This document shows, one piece after another, positions 56,465-64,000 of a DNA stretch of 64,000 bases. The position numbers and the translations under genes were made by a program. The stretch spans positions 4,181,501 to 4,245,500 of the forward strand of contig NZ_LZEU01000001.1 in the NCBI RefSeq assembly GCF_014490745.1. Direction: 5' to 3'. Below the pieces are notes generated by a model that ran no database searches, had not been told where the DNA came from, and worked only from the letters and a program-made list of their open reading frames with translations. Positions within the stretch are counted from its first letter, which is position 1. Every line of letters starts with the position of its first letter. The DNA comes from Pseudomonas alcaligenes. Lineage in GTDB: Bacteria > Pseudomonadota > Gammaproteobacteria > Pseudomonadales > Pseudomonadaceae.

Positions 56465-57565
56465 CTAGCCTCGCGCCGTGCGCTGGCGCAGGTACTCCAG
56501 CACCGCCGTACGATCGCCGGCGAACTCGATGCGCGAGCTCTTGCTGTCGCGCTGGTAGGCGTACATCGGATCGTAGTACTCGCTGAGCAGCCCCTCGATC
56601 CAGGCCCGGTGCAGATCCACCGCGCCGCTGCGCTGCTGCTCGGCCAGCGCCTCGGCCAGGATGGCCGAAAGCCGCTGGTAGCGCTCGCCGCCGAGGCGCT
56701 TGAGGATATTCGCCATGCTCTGCTGCAGCCGCTCGGCGAACAGCACGAAGCCCTGCTCCGCACCATGCAGGGCGACGAACTCGGCACACAGGCCGGTGAC
56801 ATAGTCGCGCAGGATGCGCTCCACGCGATTGGCAAAGCTGTCTTCCAGCCACACCAGCGGGTAGCGCTGCATGCCCTGGTACAGCTCCAGGGGCACAGTG
56901 CAGCTGCCGACGATGCGCCCTTCGTCCTCAAGCACGAACTGGCGATGGCCGGCCGCCCGTTTTTTCAGCAGATCGATAGCCAGACGGTTCTCGAAGTCGA
57001 TCTGCGCCGGCTGGCCGGTGGCGCGCTTGCCGAAGCTGGAACCACGATGGTTGGCATGCCCCTCCAGATCCAGGGCGTTGTCCAGGGCGGCGAGCACCTC
57101 GGTCTTGCCGGTACCGGTCATGCCGCCAACGCTGACGAAGTCGCACTGGGCAACCGCCTGCTGGGTGGTCTCCAGAAGAAAGCCGCGCATCGCCTTGTAG
57201 CCGCCAAGCACTCGCGGGTAATCGATGCCTGCCTCCGCCAGCCACTGCTGGACGATCTGCGAGCGCAGGCCGCCGCGGAAGCAGTACAGGTAGCCATTCG
57301 GATTGGCCTTGGCGAAGGCAGCCCAGGCCTCGATGCGCTCGGCCTTGGTCTGGCCCGAGACCAGCTGGTGGCCCAGTTCGATGGCCGCCTGCTGGCCCTT
57401 CTGCTTGTAACAGGTGCCGACCTTCTGCCGCTCGATATCGGTCATCAGCGGCAGGTTGACAGTGGCGGGGAAGGCGCCCTTGGCGAACTCCACCGGGGCG
57501 CGCATATCCATCATGGGCACATCGGCGAGGAACAGCTGGCGGTAGTCGGCGGTGTTGTCGCGCAT
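56465..57565 (-). CDS. mnmH: tRNA 2-selenouridine synthase
   Basis: A 366-residue enzyme that replaces sulfur by selenium in 2-thiouridine at the wobble position of tRNAs for Lys, Glu and Gln. An N-terminal rhodanese domain has the catalytic Cys95 in YCFRGG; a C-terminal P-loop domain has [10 protein letters not shown] (about 147-156). It uses selenophosphate from SelD. The start overlaps the selD stop by one base, so both are one operon. Confidence 0.95.
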   Translation of the reverse strand: MRDNTADYRQLFLADVPMMDMRAPVEFAKGAFPATVNLPLMTDIERQKVGTCYKQKGQQAAIELGHQLVSGQTKAERIEAWAAFAKANPNGYLYCFRGGLRSQIVQQWLAEAGIDYPRVLGGYKAMRGFLLETTQQAVAQCDFVSVGGMTGTGKTEVLAALDNALDLEGHANHRGSSFGKRATGQPAQIDFENRLAIDLLKKRAAGHRQFVLEDEGRIVGSCTVPLELYQGMQRYPLVWLEDSFANRVERILRDYVTGLCAEFVALHGAEQGFVLFAERLQQSMANILKRLGGERYQRLSAILAEALAEQQRSGAVDLHRAWIEGLLSEYYDPMYAYQRDSKSSRIEFAGDRTAVLEYLRQRTARG

Positions 57566-58599
57566 CACAGCACCTCTACCGCGTGACCCTGTCGCTCGAC
57601 CAGCTGGCCGATGGGCGACAGCTGCAAGCCCAGCTCGGCGGCCACAGCGAGGAACTCGGCCTCGCCCTCCGGCGCCACCGCCACCAGCAGGCCACCGCTG
57701 GTCTGCGGGTCGCACAGCAGGTCGCGTTGCTCCGCGGAGATCGGCGCGATCTTCTCGCCGTAGCTGTCGAAGTTGCGCAGGGTGCCGCCGGGCACGCAGC
57801 CCTCGGCCAGGTAGTAGTCGACGCCCGGCAGGCGCGGCACGGCAGCGTAGTCCAGCTGGGCGGTGAGCCCCGCACCATCGGCCATCTCCACCAGGTGGCC
57901 GAGCAGACCGAAGCCGGTGACATCGGTCATCGCCTGCACAGCGGTCAGTTTGCCGAAACGGCTGCCGGGCTTGTTCAGGGTGCACATCCAGTCGCGCGCC
58001 AGGCCCACATCCTGCGCACGCAGCTTGGCCTTCTTCTCGGCGGTGGTGAGGATGCCGATGCCCAGCGGTTTGCTCAGGTACAGCTTGCAGCCGGCCGTGG
58101 CGGTGTCATTGCGCTTCATATGCTTCTTGTCGACCACGCCGGTCACCGCCAGGCCGAAGATCGGCTCCGGCGCATCGATCGAGTGGCCGCCGGCCAGCGG
58201 GATGCCGGCGGCGTCGCACACGGCGCGGCCGCCACGGATCACCTCGCGGGCCACTTCCGGCGGCAGCACATTCACCGGCCAGCCGAGGATGGCGATGGCC
58301 ATCAGCGGGTCGCCGCCCATGGCGTAGATATCGCTGATCGCATTGGTCGCAGCGATGCGGCCGAAATCGAAGGGGTCGTCGACGATCGGCATGAAGAAGT
58401 CGGTGGTGGAGACCACCCCACGCTCGTCATCCAGGGCGTACACCGCCGCATCGTCGCGCGAGGCGTTGCCGACCCACAGCTTGGGGTCGAGGTTCTGCGC
58501 GCCGCTACCGGCGAGGATCACTTCCAGTACCTTGGGGGAAATCTTGCAGCCGCAGCCGGCGCCGTGGCTGTACTGGGTCAAACGGATCGGCTCGCTCAT
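57565..58599 (-). CDS. selD: Selenide, water dikinase (selenophosphate synthetase)
   Basis: A 344-residue enzyme making selenophosphate from selenide and ATP. The catalytic pair is in HGAGCGCK: Cys16 and Lys19, corresponding to Cys17/Lys20 of E. coli. Further motifs: [40 protein letters not shown] and [10 protein letters not shown]. The ATG at 58599 gives the [11 protein letters not shown] start. Divergent from the selenate-type ABC transporter. Confidence 0.97.
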   Translation of the reverse strand: MSEPIRLTQYSHGAGCGCKISPKVLEVILAGSGAQNLDPKLWVGNASRDDAAVYALDDERGVVSTTDFFMPIVDDPFDFGRIAATNAISDIYAMGGDPLMAIAILGWPVNVLPPEVAREVIRGGRAVCDAAGIPLAGGHSIDAPEPIFGLAVTGVVDKKHMKRNDTATAGCKLYLSKPLGIGILTTAEKKAKLRAQDVGLARDWMCTLNKPGSRFGKLTAVQAMTDVTGFGLLGHLVEMADGAGLTAQLDYAAVPRLPGVDYYLAEGCVPGGTLRNFDSYGEKIAPISAEQRDLLCDPQTSGGLLVAVAPEGEAEFLAVAAELGLQLSPIGQLVERQGHAVEVL

Positions 58600-58669
58600 C
58601 GACAAGGCTCTCGGCAAAACGGAAACAGGCCGGGATTCTAGCAAAGCTGCTCTTTGCCCCGGTCGCTCC

Positions 58670-58851
58670 TATAATCGCGCGCTTTCAACTTTACTCATGG
58701 GGGCGCGCGAGCGGCTGAAGGGCTAGGCGCCCGGAGCGCAGCAACCGGAGTGGGCTGTAGCCCATGAGGATTGCGAGCACCGCGCAACGCAGCCATTCTG
58801 TCGCGCAGCCGCCCAACCAAGCCTTTTCCGCTATTGAACCGGAGAATCCTT
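58670..58851 (+). promoter_or_regulatory. Perfect -10 box and structured leader before the selenate-type ABC operon
   Basis: TATAAT at 58670-58675, with no good -35 at the expected spacing, is followed by a leader of about 170 nt with no credible gene. Stems in order: GGGCGC / GCGCCC (58701-58706 with 58727-58732), TGGGCT / AGCCCA (58751-58764) and TTGCG / CGCAA (58771-58787), plus CCGGAG twice. It matches no riboswitch family I recognise. It could instead be a dispersed repeat. Confidence 0.45.
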
Positions 58852-59703
58852 ATGCTCAAGCGTACTCTGGCGCTCGCCGCCGGCTTTGCCCTGTGCCTGT
58901 CCGCCACCCTGACCCAGGCCGCCGAAGTGCTGAAGGTCAGTGCCATTCCCGACGAAGCGCCCACCGAACTGCTGCGCAAGTTCAAGCCACTGGGCGCGTA
59001 CCTGGAGCAGCAGCTGGGCATGAAAGTCGAGTTCGTCCCGGTGGCCGACTACCCGGCGGTGGTCGAGGCGCTGGCCACCGACCGCCTCGACCTGGCCTGG
59101 CTGGGCGGTTTCACCTTCGTCCAGGTGCGCCTGAAGACCGGCAACGCCATCCCCCTGGTGCAGCGCGAGCAGGATGCTCAGTTCACCAGCAAATACATCA
59201 GCGCCAACCCCGAGGTGCACAGCCTGGCCGACCTCAAGGGCAAGACCTTCGCCTTCGGCTCGGTGTCGTCCACCTCCGGCAGCCTGATGCCGCGCTACTT
59301 CATGCTCAAGGACGGCATCCAGCCGGAAAGTTTCTTCAGCCGCGTGGCCTATTCCGGCGCCCATGACGCCACCGCCGCCTGGGTGCAGGCCGGCAAGGTC
59401 GATGGCGGCGTGCTCAACGCCAGCGTGTGGGACAAGCTGGTCGCCGCCGGCAAGGTCGACACCAGCAAGGTGCGGGTACTGGCCACCACGCCGGCCTACT
59501 ACGACTATAACTGGACGGTGCGCGGCAGCCTCGACCCGGCCCTGGCCGCGAAGATCAAGCAGGCCTTCCTCGCCCTCGACCCGGCCAACCCGGAACACAA
59601 GGCGATCCTCGACCTGCAGGCCGCCTCGCGCTTCATCGAGACCCAGCCGGACAACTACAAGGGCATCGAAGAGGCCGCACGCGCCGCCGACCTGCTGAAA
59701 TGA
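58852..59703 (+). CDS. PhnD-like ABC substrate-binding protein, putative selenate/selenite binding
   Basis: A 283-residue periplasmic binding protein with a signal peptide (LALAAGFALCLSATLTQA). It has the phosphonate-type fold: VSAIPDEAPTELLRKFKPL, DRLDLAWLGGFTFVQ, FAFGSVSSTSGSLMPRYF. Adjacent selD-mnmH suggests the selenate-transport subgroup of PhnD-like proteins, which is annotated by such linkage. Ligand not proven. The ATG at 58852 follows GGAG. Confidence 0.85.
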   Translation: MLKRTLALAAGFALCLSATLTQAAEVLKVSAIPDEAPTELLRKFKPLGAYLEQQLGMKVEFVPVADYPAVVEALATDRLDLAWLGGFTFVQVRLKTGNAIPLVQREQDAQFTSKYISANPEVHSLADLKGKTFAFGSVSSTSGSLMPRYFMLKDGIQPESFFSRVAYSGAHDATAAWVQAGKVDGGVLNASVWDKLVAAGKVDTSKVRVLATTPAYYDYNWTVRGSLDPALAAKIKQAFLALDPANPEHKAILDLQAASRFIETQPDNYKGIEEAARAADLLK

Positions 59704-60494
59704 CCATCCGCCTCAGCGGCGCCAGCCTCCACCATGGCCAGAGCCTGGCCCTGAGCGGCATCGACCTGCACATCGCCGCCGGCGAGCGGGTAGCGATCAT
59801 CGGCCCGTCCGGCGCCGGCAAGTCCAGCCTGCTGCACCTGATCGCCACGGCCCTGCGCCCCAGCAGCGGCGAACTGGAGCTGCTTGGCCAGGCGCCCTGG
59901 CGCCTCGCGGCGGGTGCCCGGCAGCGCCTGCGCGCCAAGGTCGGGCTGATTCACCAGGCGCCGCCGCTGCCACCGCGGCAGCGGGTGGTTACCGCCGTGC
60001 TGGCCGGGCGCCTCGGCCAGTGGGGCACCCTGCGCGGCCTGCTCAACCTGCTCCACCCGCTGGATGTCGCCGGAGCCCGCGCAGTGCTGGCCAGCCTGGA
60101 TATGGCCGACAAGCTGTTCGTGCAGTGCCAGCAGCTGTCCGGCGGCCAGCTGCAACGGGTCGGCATTGCCCGCGCGCTGTACCAGCAGGCCGAGGTGCTG
60201 CTGGCCGACGAGCCGGTGGCGGCGATGGATCCGGTACTGGCCGAACACAGCCTGGGCATTCTCTGCCGGCATGCCGAGACCCGCGGCATCACCCTGGTGG
60301 CCAGCCTGCATGCGGTGGATCTGGCGCGCACGCACTTCCCGCGCATCATCGGCATCCGCGCCGGCCAGGTGGCCTTCGACCGGCCGACCGCCGAGGTCAG
60401 CGAGGCCCTGCTGGAAGCCCTCTACGCCAACGAGAAGTTGCACTCGCCGACCCTGGCCGCGCCCACCCTGAGTCTGCAGATTCCGCGATGCTGA
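59700..60494 (+). CDS. ABC transporter ATP-binding protein (PhnC type)
   Basis: A 264-residue ATPase: Walker A GPSGAGKSSLLH, Q-loop LIHQAPPLPP, signature LSGGQLQRVGIARALY, Walker B VLLADEPVAAMD and switch His in ASLHAVD. The start overlaps the binding-protein stop (ATGA). It energises the two permeases that follow. Confidence 0.93.
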   Translation: MTIRLSGASLHHGQSLALSGIDLHIAAGERVAIIGPSGAGKSSLLHLIATALRPSSGELELLGQAPWRLAAGARQRLRAKVGLIHQAPPLPPRQRVVTAVLAGRLGQWGTLRGLLNLLHPLDVAGARAVLASLDMADKLFVQCQQLSGGQLQRVGIARALYQQAEVLLADEPVAAMDPVLAEHSLGILCRHAETRGITLVASLHAVDLARTHFPRIIGIRAGQVAFDRPTAEVSEALLEALYANEKLHSPTLAAPTLSLQIPRC

Positions 60495-61315
60495 AGGTGG
60501 CGAACCGTGACCCGGCAGCCCTGCCGCGCCTGCTCCTGAGCCTGCTGGCGATTGCCGTGCTGTGGCCGGGCATCCAGCTCAGCGAAGTGAACCCCGGCGT
60601 GCTGCTGCAGGCCGACAGCCGCCGCGAGATGGGGCATTTCCTGGGCGCCTTCTGGCCGCCGGCCCACGACGCGGAATTTCTCCGCCTGCTGCTGGACGCC
60701 ACCCTGCAGACCCTGGCAGTGGCCACCGCCGGCATGGCCCTGGCGCTGCTCCTGGCCATCCCTGCCAGCCTGCTGGCCAGCCGTGCGCTGTCGCGCTCGG
60801 CGGCCGCCCGCGGTGGCCGGCCGGGGCCCTGGGCGCTGGCTCTGCGCTGGCCGGTGCGAGCTACCCTGGTGTTCCTGCGCAGCGTGCCGGAAATCGTCTG
60901 GGCCCTGCTGTTCGTCCGCGCCGTGGGCCTGGGCCCCACGGCCGGGGTGCTGGCCATCGCCATCACCTACAGCGGCATGCTCGGCAAGGTCTATGCGGAA
61001 ATCTTCGAGTCGGTCAGCCAGCGTCCGGCCCATGCCCTGCTGCTGGCCGGCAGCGGGCGCCTGAGCGCCTTCGCCTACGGCATCCTGCCGAGTGCAGCGC
61101 CGGAGCTGCTGTCCTACACGGTGTATCGCTGGGAATGCGCAATCCGCGCCTCGGTGGTGATGGGTTTCGTCGGCGCCGGCGGCCTGGGCCAGCAGATCGA
61201 CCTGTCGATGCGCATGTTCGCCAGCGCCGAGGTGGCCAGCATGCTGCTGACCTTCCTGCTGCTGGTGTGGCTGGCCGATCAGCTCAGCCGCCTGCTGCGC
61301 GGGAGGCTGGCATGA
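60488..61315 (+). CDS. ABC transporter permease 1 (PhnE type)
   Basis: A 275-residue permease with about six membrane segments and the coupling-loop region ending in VVMGFVGAGGLGQQIDLSM. It overlaps the ATPase gene by 7 bp. It resembles PhnE and presumably forms a heterodimer with permease 2. Confidence 0.92.
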   Translation: MLKVANRDPAALPRLLLSLLAIAVLWPGIQLSEVNPGVLLQADSRREMGHFLGAFWPPAHDAEFLRLLLDATLQTLAVATAGMALALLLAIPASLLASRALSRSAAARGGRPGPWALALRWPVRATLVFLRSVPEIVWALLFVRAVGLGPTAGVLAIAITYSGMLGKVYAEIFESVSQRPAHALLLAGSGRLSAFAYGILPSAAPELLSYTVYRWECAIRASVVMGFVGAGGLGQQIDLSMRMFASAEVASMLLTFLLLVWLADQLSRLLRGRLA

Positions 61316-62079
61316 GGGCGCTGTGCAATGGCCTGCTGTTGCTCGCCCTGCTCGGCGCGGTAGTGGCCTCCTTCGCCTACCTGGGTCTGGATCTGCGCAC
61401 CCTGCTGGAGGGCACTGCGCTGCAGCAGATGGGCGCCTACGCGGTGCGTTTCCTCAGCCCGGATCTCAGCGCCGGGCACCTGCGGGCCGTGGCCCGCGGT
61501 GCCCTGGAAACCCTGGCCATGTCCGGCCTCGGCACCCTGCTGGCCGCACTGTTCGGCCTGCTGCTCGCCCTGCCCGCCGCCGGGCGTTTCGGCTGGCCAC
61601 TGCGCAGTGTCGCGCGTCTGCTGCTCAATGCTCTACGGGCGATTCCCGAACTGGTATGGGCGGTGCTGATGGTGCTGGCGGCCGGGCTCGGGCCGAATGC
61701 CGGCACCCTGGCCCTGGCCCTGCACACCGCCGGCGTGCTCGGCCGCCTGTATGCCGAGGCCCTGGAAAATGCTCCGCGCGAACCGGCCGCGGCCATCCGC
61801 CTGCAGGGTGGCAGCCAGCTCAGCGCCTTCTGCTATGGCGTGCTGCCCAACCTGTGGCCGCAGCTGCTGGCCTACTCGCTATACCGCTGGGAAAACAACA
61901 TCCGCATGGCCAGCGTGCTCGGCTTTGTCGGTGCCGGCGGTCTGGGACAGATGCTCTACATGAGCCTCAGCCTGTTCCAGGAGGCCCGCGCCAGCACGGT
62001 GATTCTGGCCATGCTGGTGCTGGTGCTGCTGGTCGACGGCCTCAGCGACCGCGTCCGCCAGCGCTGGGTACGCGCCTAG
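61312..62079 (+). CDS. ABC transporter permease 2 (PhnE type)
   Basis: A 255-residue permease with the same fold as the preceding gene and VLGFVGAGGLGQMLYMSL in the coupling region. It starts in an ATGA overlap. Two distinct PhnE-like subunits with one ATPase define a four-gene transport operon. Confidence 0.92.
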   Translation: MRALCNGLLLLALLGAVVASFAYLGLDLRTLLEGTALQQMGAYAVRFLSPDLSAGHLRAVARGALETLAMSGLGTLLAALFGLLLALPAAGRFGWPLRSVARLLLNALRAIPELVWAVLMVLAAGLGPNAGTLALALHTAGVLGRLYAEALENAPREPAAAIRLQGGSQLSAFCYGVLPNLWPQLLAYSLYRWENNIRMASVLGFVGAGGLGQMLYMSLSLFQEARASTVILAMLVLVLLVDGLSDRVRQRWVRA

Positions 62080-62086
62080 CCCTGGC

Positions 62087-62116
62087 TTGACAGGCGCGCG
62101 CCGCAGCCGCTAAAAA
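62087..62116 (+). promoter_or_regulatory. Sigma70-like promoter before a small ORF
   Basis: TTGACA at 62087-62092, an 18-bp spacer, then TAAAAA at 62111-62116. The -35 is perfect and the -10 partial. It precedes the 34-codon ORF at 62146. Confidence 0.55.
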
Positions 62117-62145
62117 TCAGCCCTCGATCACGCGGCCAGCTTTCC

Positions 62146-62250
62146 ATGCCCCATATTCACGACCTTGTCTCCCGCGCCATTGGCTTGACTGCCAAGGCCC
62201 AGGGTCGTGCCGTTGCCGCCAACAAATCGAAGAAACAGTCGCTCATTTGA
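62146..62250 (+). CDS. Small ORF of 34 codons, candidate leader peptide or microprotein
   Basis: ATG to TGA, 34 residues, with three of its four lysines in the last third (NKSKKQSLI). It is preceded by the promoter-like sequence at 62087 and followed by a hairpin and then a DapA-like gene. The ribosome site is weak. It may be a leader peptide, an independent microprotein, or not translated. No homologue recognised. Confidence 0.4.
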   Translation: MPHIHDLVSRAIGLTAKAQGRAVAANKSKKQSLI

Positions 62251-62262
62251 CCGGGGCGCGCT

Positions 62263-62287
62263 GTCCCGTCAGATGAGCTGACAGGAC
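62263..62287. promoter_or_regulatory. Hairpin between the small ORF and the dapA-like gene
   Basis: GTCCCGTCAG / CTGACAGGAC, 9 of 10 pairs, with a 5-base loop. It lacks a following T-run, so it is not a typical intrinsic terminator. It begins 13 bp after the small ORF stop. Confidence 0.5.
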
Positions 62288-62372
62288 TGAGCGCCACGAT
62301 CCACCGCACCACCCGCCCACTTCCTTCGCTCTTCTGACGCCGACAATACGGTCAGCCATCAGGAGAACACGC

Positions 62373-63251
62373 ATGTCATCGTTTCACGGAATCTGGGTTG
62401 CTCTGGTAACTCCCTTCAACAACGCCGGCGCAGTCGACTTTCCCGCCCTGCGCGGCCTGGTCGATCACCTGCTGGCCGGCGATGTCGCCGGCCTGGTGGT
62501 CTGCGGCACCACCGGCGAAGCCGCCGCTCTCAGCCAGGCCGAGCAGTTGGCCGTGCTGGACGCGGTGCTGGAACTGGCGCCGCCGGAGAAGGTGGTGATG
62601 GGCCTGGCCGGCAACAACCAGGCCGAGCTGCTGCAATTGCAGCGCGAGATTGTGCAGCGCCCGATCGCCGGCCTGCTGATCCCGGCGCCCTACTACATTC
62701 GCCCGTCCCAGGACGCCCTGGTGAGCTTCTTCCACACCCTGGCCGATGCCTCCAGCGTGCCGGTGATCCTCTACGACATTCCCTACCGCACCGGCGTGCA
62801 CCTGCAGCTGGACACCCTGCGGCGCATCGTCGCCCACGAGCGTATCGTCGCCATCAAGGACTGCGGCAACAACCCGGAGAACACCCTGGCCATGCTGAGC
62901 GAAGGCCAGGTCGATGTGCTCACCGGCGAGGACGGGCAGATCTTCAACGCCCTGTGCCTGGGCGCCAGCGGGGTGATCTCGGCGGCCGCGCACCTGTATC
63001 CCGAACGTTTCGTGCGCCTGCACCGGCAGGTGCTCGCGGGTCAGCTGGAGGCCGCCCGACAGAGCTTCTTCCAGCTGCTGCCGCTGATCCAGACGCTGTT
63101 CAGCGAGCCCAACCCGGCCCCGGTGAAAACCGCCCTGGCCCAGCAGGGGCTGCTCTGCGACGCGCTGCGCGCGCCCATGCAGGCCAGCAGTGCGGCCACC
63201 GCCACGCGCCTGCAGGCCCTGCTGCAGCAGCTGGATGGCGCGCCGCGCTGA
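62373..63251 (+). CDS. DapA-family aldolase (4-hydroxy-tetrahydrodipicolinate synthase-like)
   Basis: A 292-residue class I aldolase with GIWVALVTPFNNAG, CGTTGEAAALS, the catalytic Tyr in LYDIPYRTG and Schiff-base Lys in VAIKDCGNN. These fit DHDPS itself. However, pseudomonads carry several DapA-like genes, and the genetic context has no lysine pathway, so housekeeping DapA is not assured. AGGAG lies upstream of the ATG. It is convergent with the MocR gene. Confidence 0.87.
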   Translation: MSSFHGIWVALVTPFNNAGAVDFPALRGLVDHLLAGDVAGLVVCGTTGEAAALSQAEQLAVLDAVLELAPPEKVVMGLAGNNQAELLQLQREIVQRPIAGLLIPAPYYIRPSQDALVSFFHTLADASSVPVILYDIPYRTGVHLQLDTLRRIVAHERIVAIKDCGNNPENTLAMLSEGQVDVLTGEDGQIFNALCLGASGVISAAAHLYPERFVRLHRQVLAGQLEAARQSFFQLLPLIQTLFSEPNPAPVKTALAQQGLLCDALRAPMQASSAATATRLQALLQQLDGAPR

Positions 63252-63272
63252 TGTGGCGCCCGCGCGGCGGCG

Positions 63273-64000
63273 TCAGGCCGGCTCCAGCCAGGCCTGGCGC
63301 AAGGCCCGCAGGGCCGTGGCGATGGCCACCTCGGGCACCGCGGCGAAACCCAGCACCAGCCCGGCGCGCTGATCCGCCGGGGTGTCGCTGTCCGGCAGCC
63401 AGTAGCTGCTCAGGCCATTCACCTCCACACCCACCTGCGCGGCGGCGGCGATCAGCGCGCGCTCACGGGCCAGGCTGTCGAGGCGCACGCACAGGTGCAG
63501 GCCGGCTTCCACCACAGGCAGGGGCGCACAACCGGGAATACCCGTCGGCCAGCCGGCCAGCAGCGCGTCGCGGCGACTCCTGGCGGCACTGCGCATGCGG
63601 CGGATATGCCGCTGGAAATGCCCGGCGGCAATGAACTCGGCCATCACCGCCTGGGTGCCGATTTCCGAGTGACGCATGTCCAGCGCACGGCGCCGGGCGA
63701 AGGCCTGGGCCAGGCTCGGCGGCAACACCAGGTAGCCCAGGCGTAGCGCCGGGAAGGCGATCTTGCAGAAGGTGCCGACGTACAGCACGCGGCCCTGGCG
63801 ATCCAGCGCCGCCAATGGCGCCAGCGGGGTGCCGCTGTAGCGGTACTCGCCATCGTAGTCGTCCTCGACTATCCAGCCGTCGTGACGTTCGGCCCAGTCG
63901 AGCAGCTCCAGGCGTCGCGCCAGCGACAGGGTGACGCCGGTGGGGTACTGGTGCGAGGGCGTGACATAGGCCAGGCGGCAGCTACCGACCCGTTCCAGGG
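63273..64000 (-). CDS. MocR/PdxR-family regulator with aminotransferase domain (5' truncated by window)
   Basis: The frame is open to the window end, so the N-terminal GntR helix-turn-helix is missing. 242 residues of the fold-type I aminotransferase domain are visible: RLAYVTPSQYPTG, IVEDDYDGEYRY and the PLP lysine in GTFCK, then LRLGYLVLP. MocR proteins sense PLP or amino compounds to regulate nearby genes. Convergent with the dapA-like gene. Confidence 0.88.
   Translation of the reverse strand, partial: LERVGSCRLAYVTPSHQYPTGVTLSLARRLELLDWAERHDGWIVEDDYDGEYRYSGTPLAPLAALDRQGRVLYVGTFCKIAFPALRLGYLVLPPSLAQAFARRRALDMRHSEIGTQAVMAEFIAAGHFQRHIRRMRSAARSRRDALLAGWPTGIPGCAPLPVVEAGLHLCVRLDSLARERALIAAAAQVGVEVNGLSSYWLPDSDTPADQRAGLVLGFAAVPEVAIATALRALRQAWLEPA

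Noticed and set aside
58690..58810. Possible tRNA or selenocysteine tRNA next to selD
   Set aside because: No acceptor/anticodon/T-arm arrangement or GTTC box could be found; selD-mnmH serves selenouridine and does not need selC.

Overview
The window is high-GC DNA from a Pseudomonas chromosome. I infer this from the gene families, ATGA/GTGA gene overlaps, Pseudomonas-style REP palindromes and gene order. From about 15.6 to 38.7 kb the order dxs - btuB - btuF/ribA - pgpA-thiL-nusB-ribH-ribB-ribE-ribD-nrdR - thioredoxin - zinc ABC operon - oprG - epimerase matches what I remember of P. aeruginosa PAO1 (roughly PA4044 to PA4069; remembered, not searched). I do not commit to a species.

Layout. 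1-1131: 3' end of a flavin amine oxidase. 1266-7635: topoisomerase IV locus (YqiA-like esterase, parE, phytase-like esterase, retropepsin-like protease, parC). 7.9-9.8 kb: PqiC-like lipoprotein, xseB, ispA. 10.0-15.5 kb: a block separating ispA from dxs (PAP2 phosphatase, single-chain acyl-CoA carboxylase, epoxide-hydrolase-like enzyme). 15.6-19.8 kb: dxs, a cobalamin riboswitch and btuB. 19.9-29.5 kb, minus strand: a 13-gene riboflavin operon from nrdR-ribD, through an internal FMN riboswitch, down to btuF. 29.7-36.8 kb: YbaY lipoprotein, methyltransferase, CnoX, thioesterase, a Zur-box zinc operon and an ANR-box oprG. 36.9-38.7 kb: two nucleotide-sugar type dehydrogenases.

39.0-54.6 kb is the accessory part. 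It holds a DUF1302/DUF1329 envelope pair, a TetR regulator with a palindromic operator, an FGGY kinase, a class II aldolase, a class III aminotransferase, a degenerate aldolase paralogue and an AraC regulator. It also holds a predicted exported trio (DSD1-like PLP protein, Tat-type ALO flavoprotein, cytochrome c lipoprotein) that is divergent from a flavin monooxygenase and an SDR. I read it as a candidate uncharacterised catabolic island; the substrate is unknown. Then follow a chemoreceptor (54.6-56.3 kb), a selenium locus (mnmH-selD divergent from a phosphonate/selenate-type ABC transporter with a structured leader), a small lysine-bearing ORF, a DapA-like aldolase, and a MocR regulator cut by the window end.

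Five copies of a roughly 130-bp palindromic repeat (7.7, 9.85, 30.84, 38.8 and 43.16 kb) sit at gene or block junctions. Their terminal stems differ between copies but stay self-complementary. Other palindromic elements (GTAGGGCGGGTG type, TTGTAGGAGCGAGC type, CCCTCTCCC type) also occupy intergenic space. I found no tRNA, rRNA, CRISPR array, prophage or transposase.
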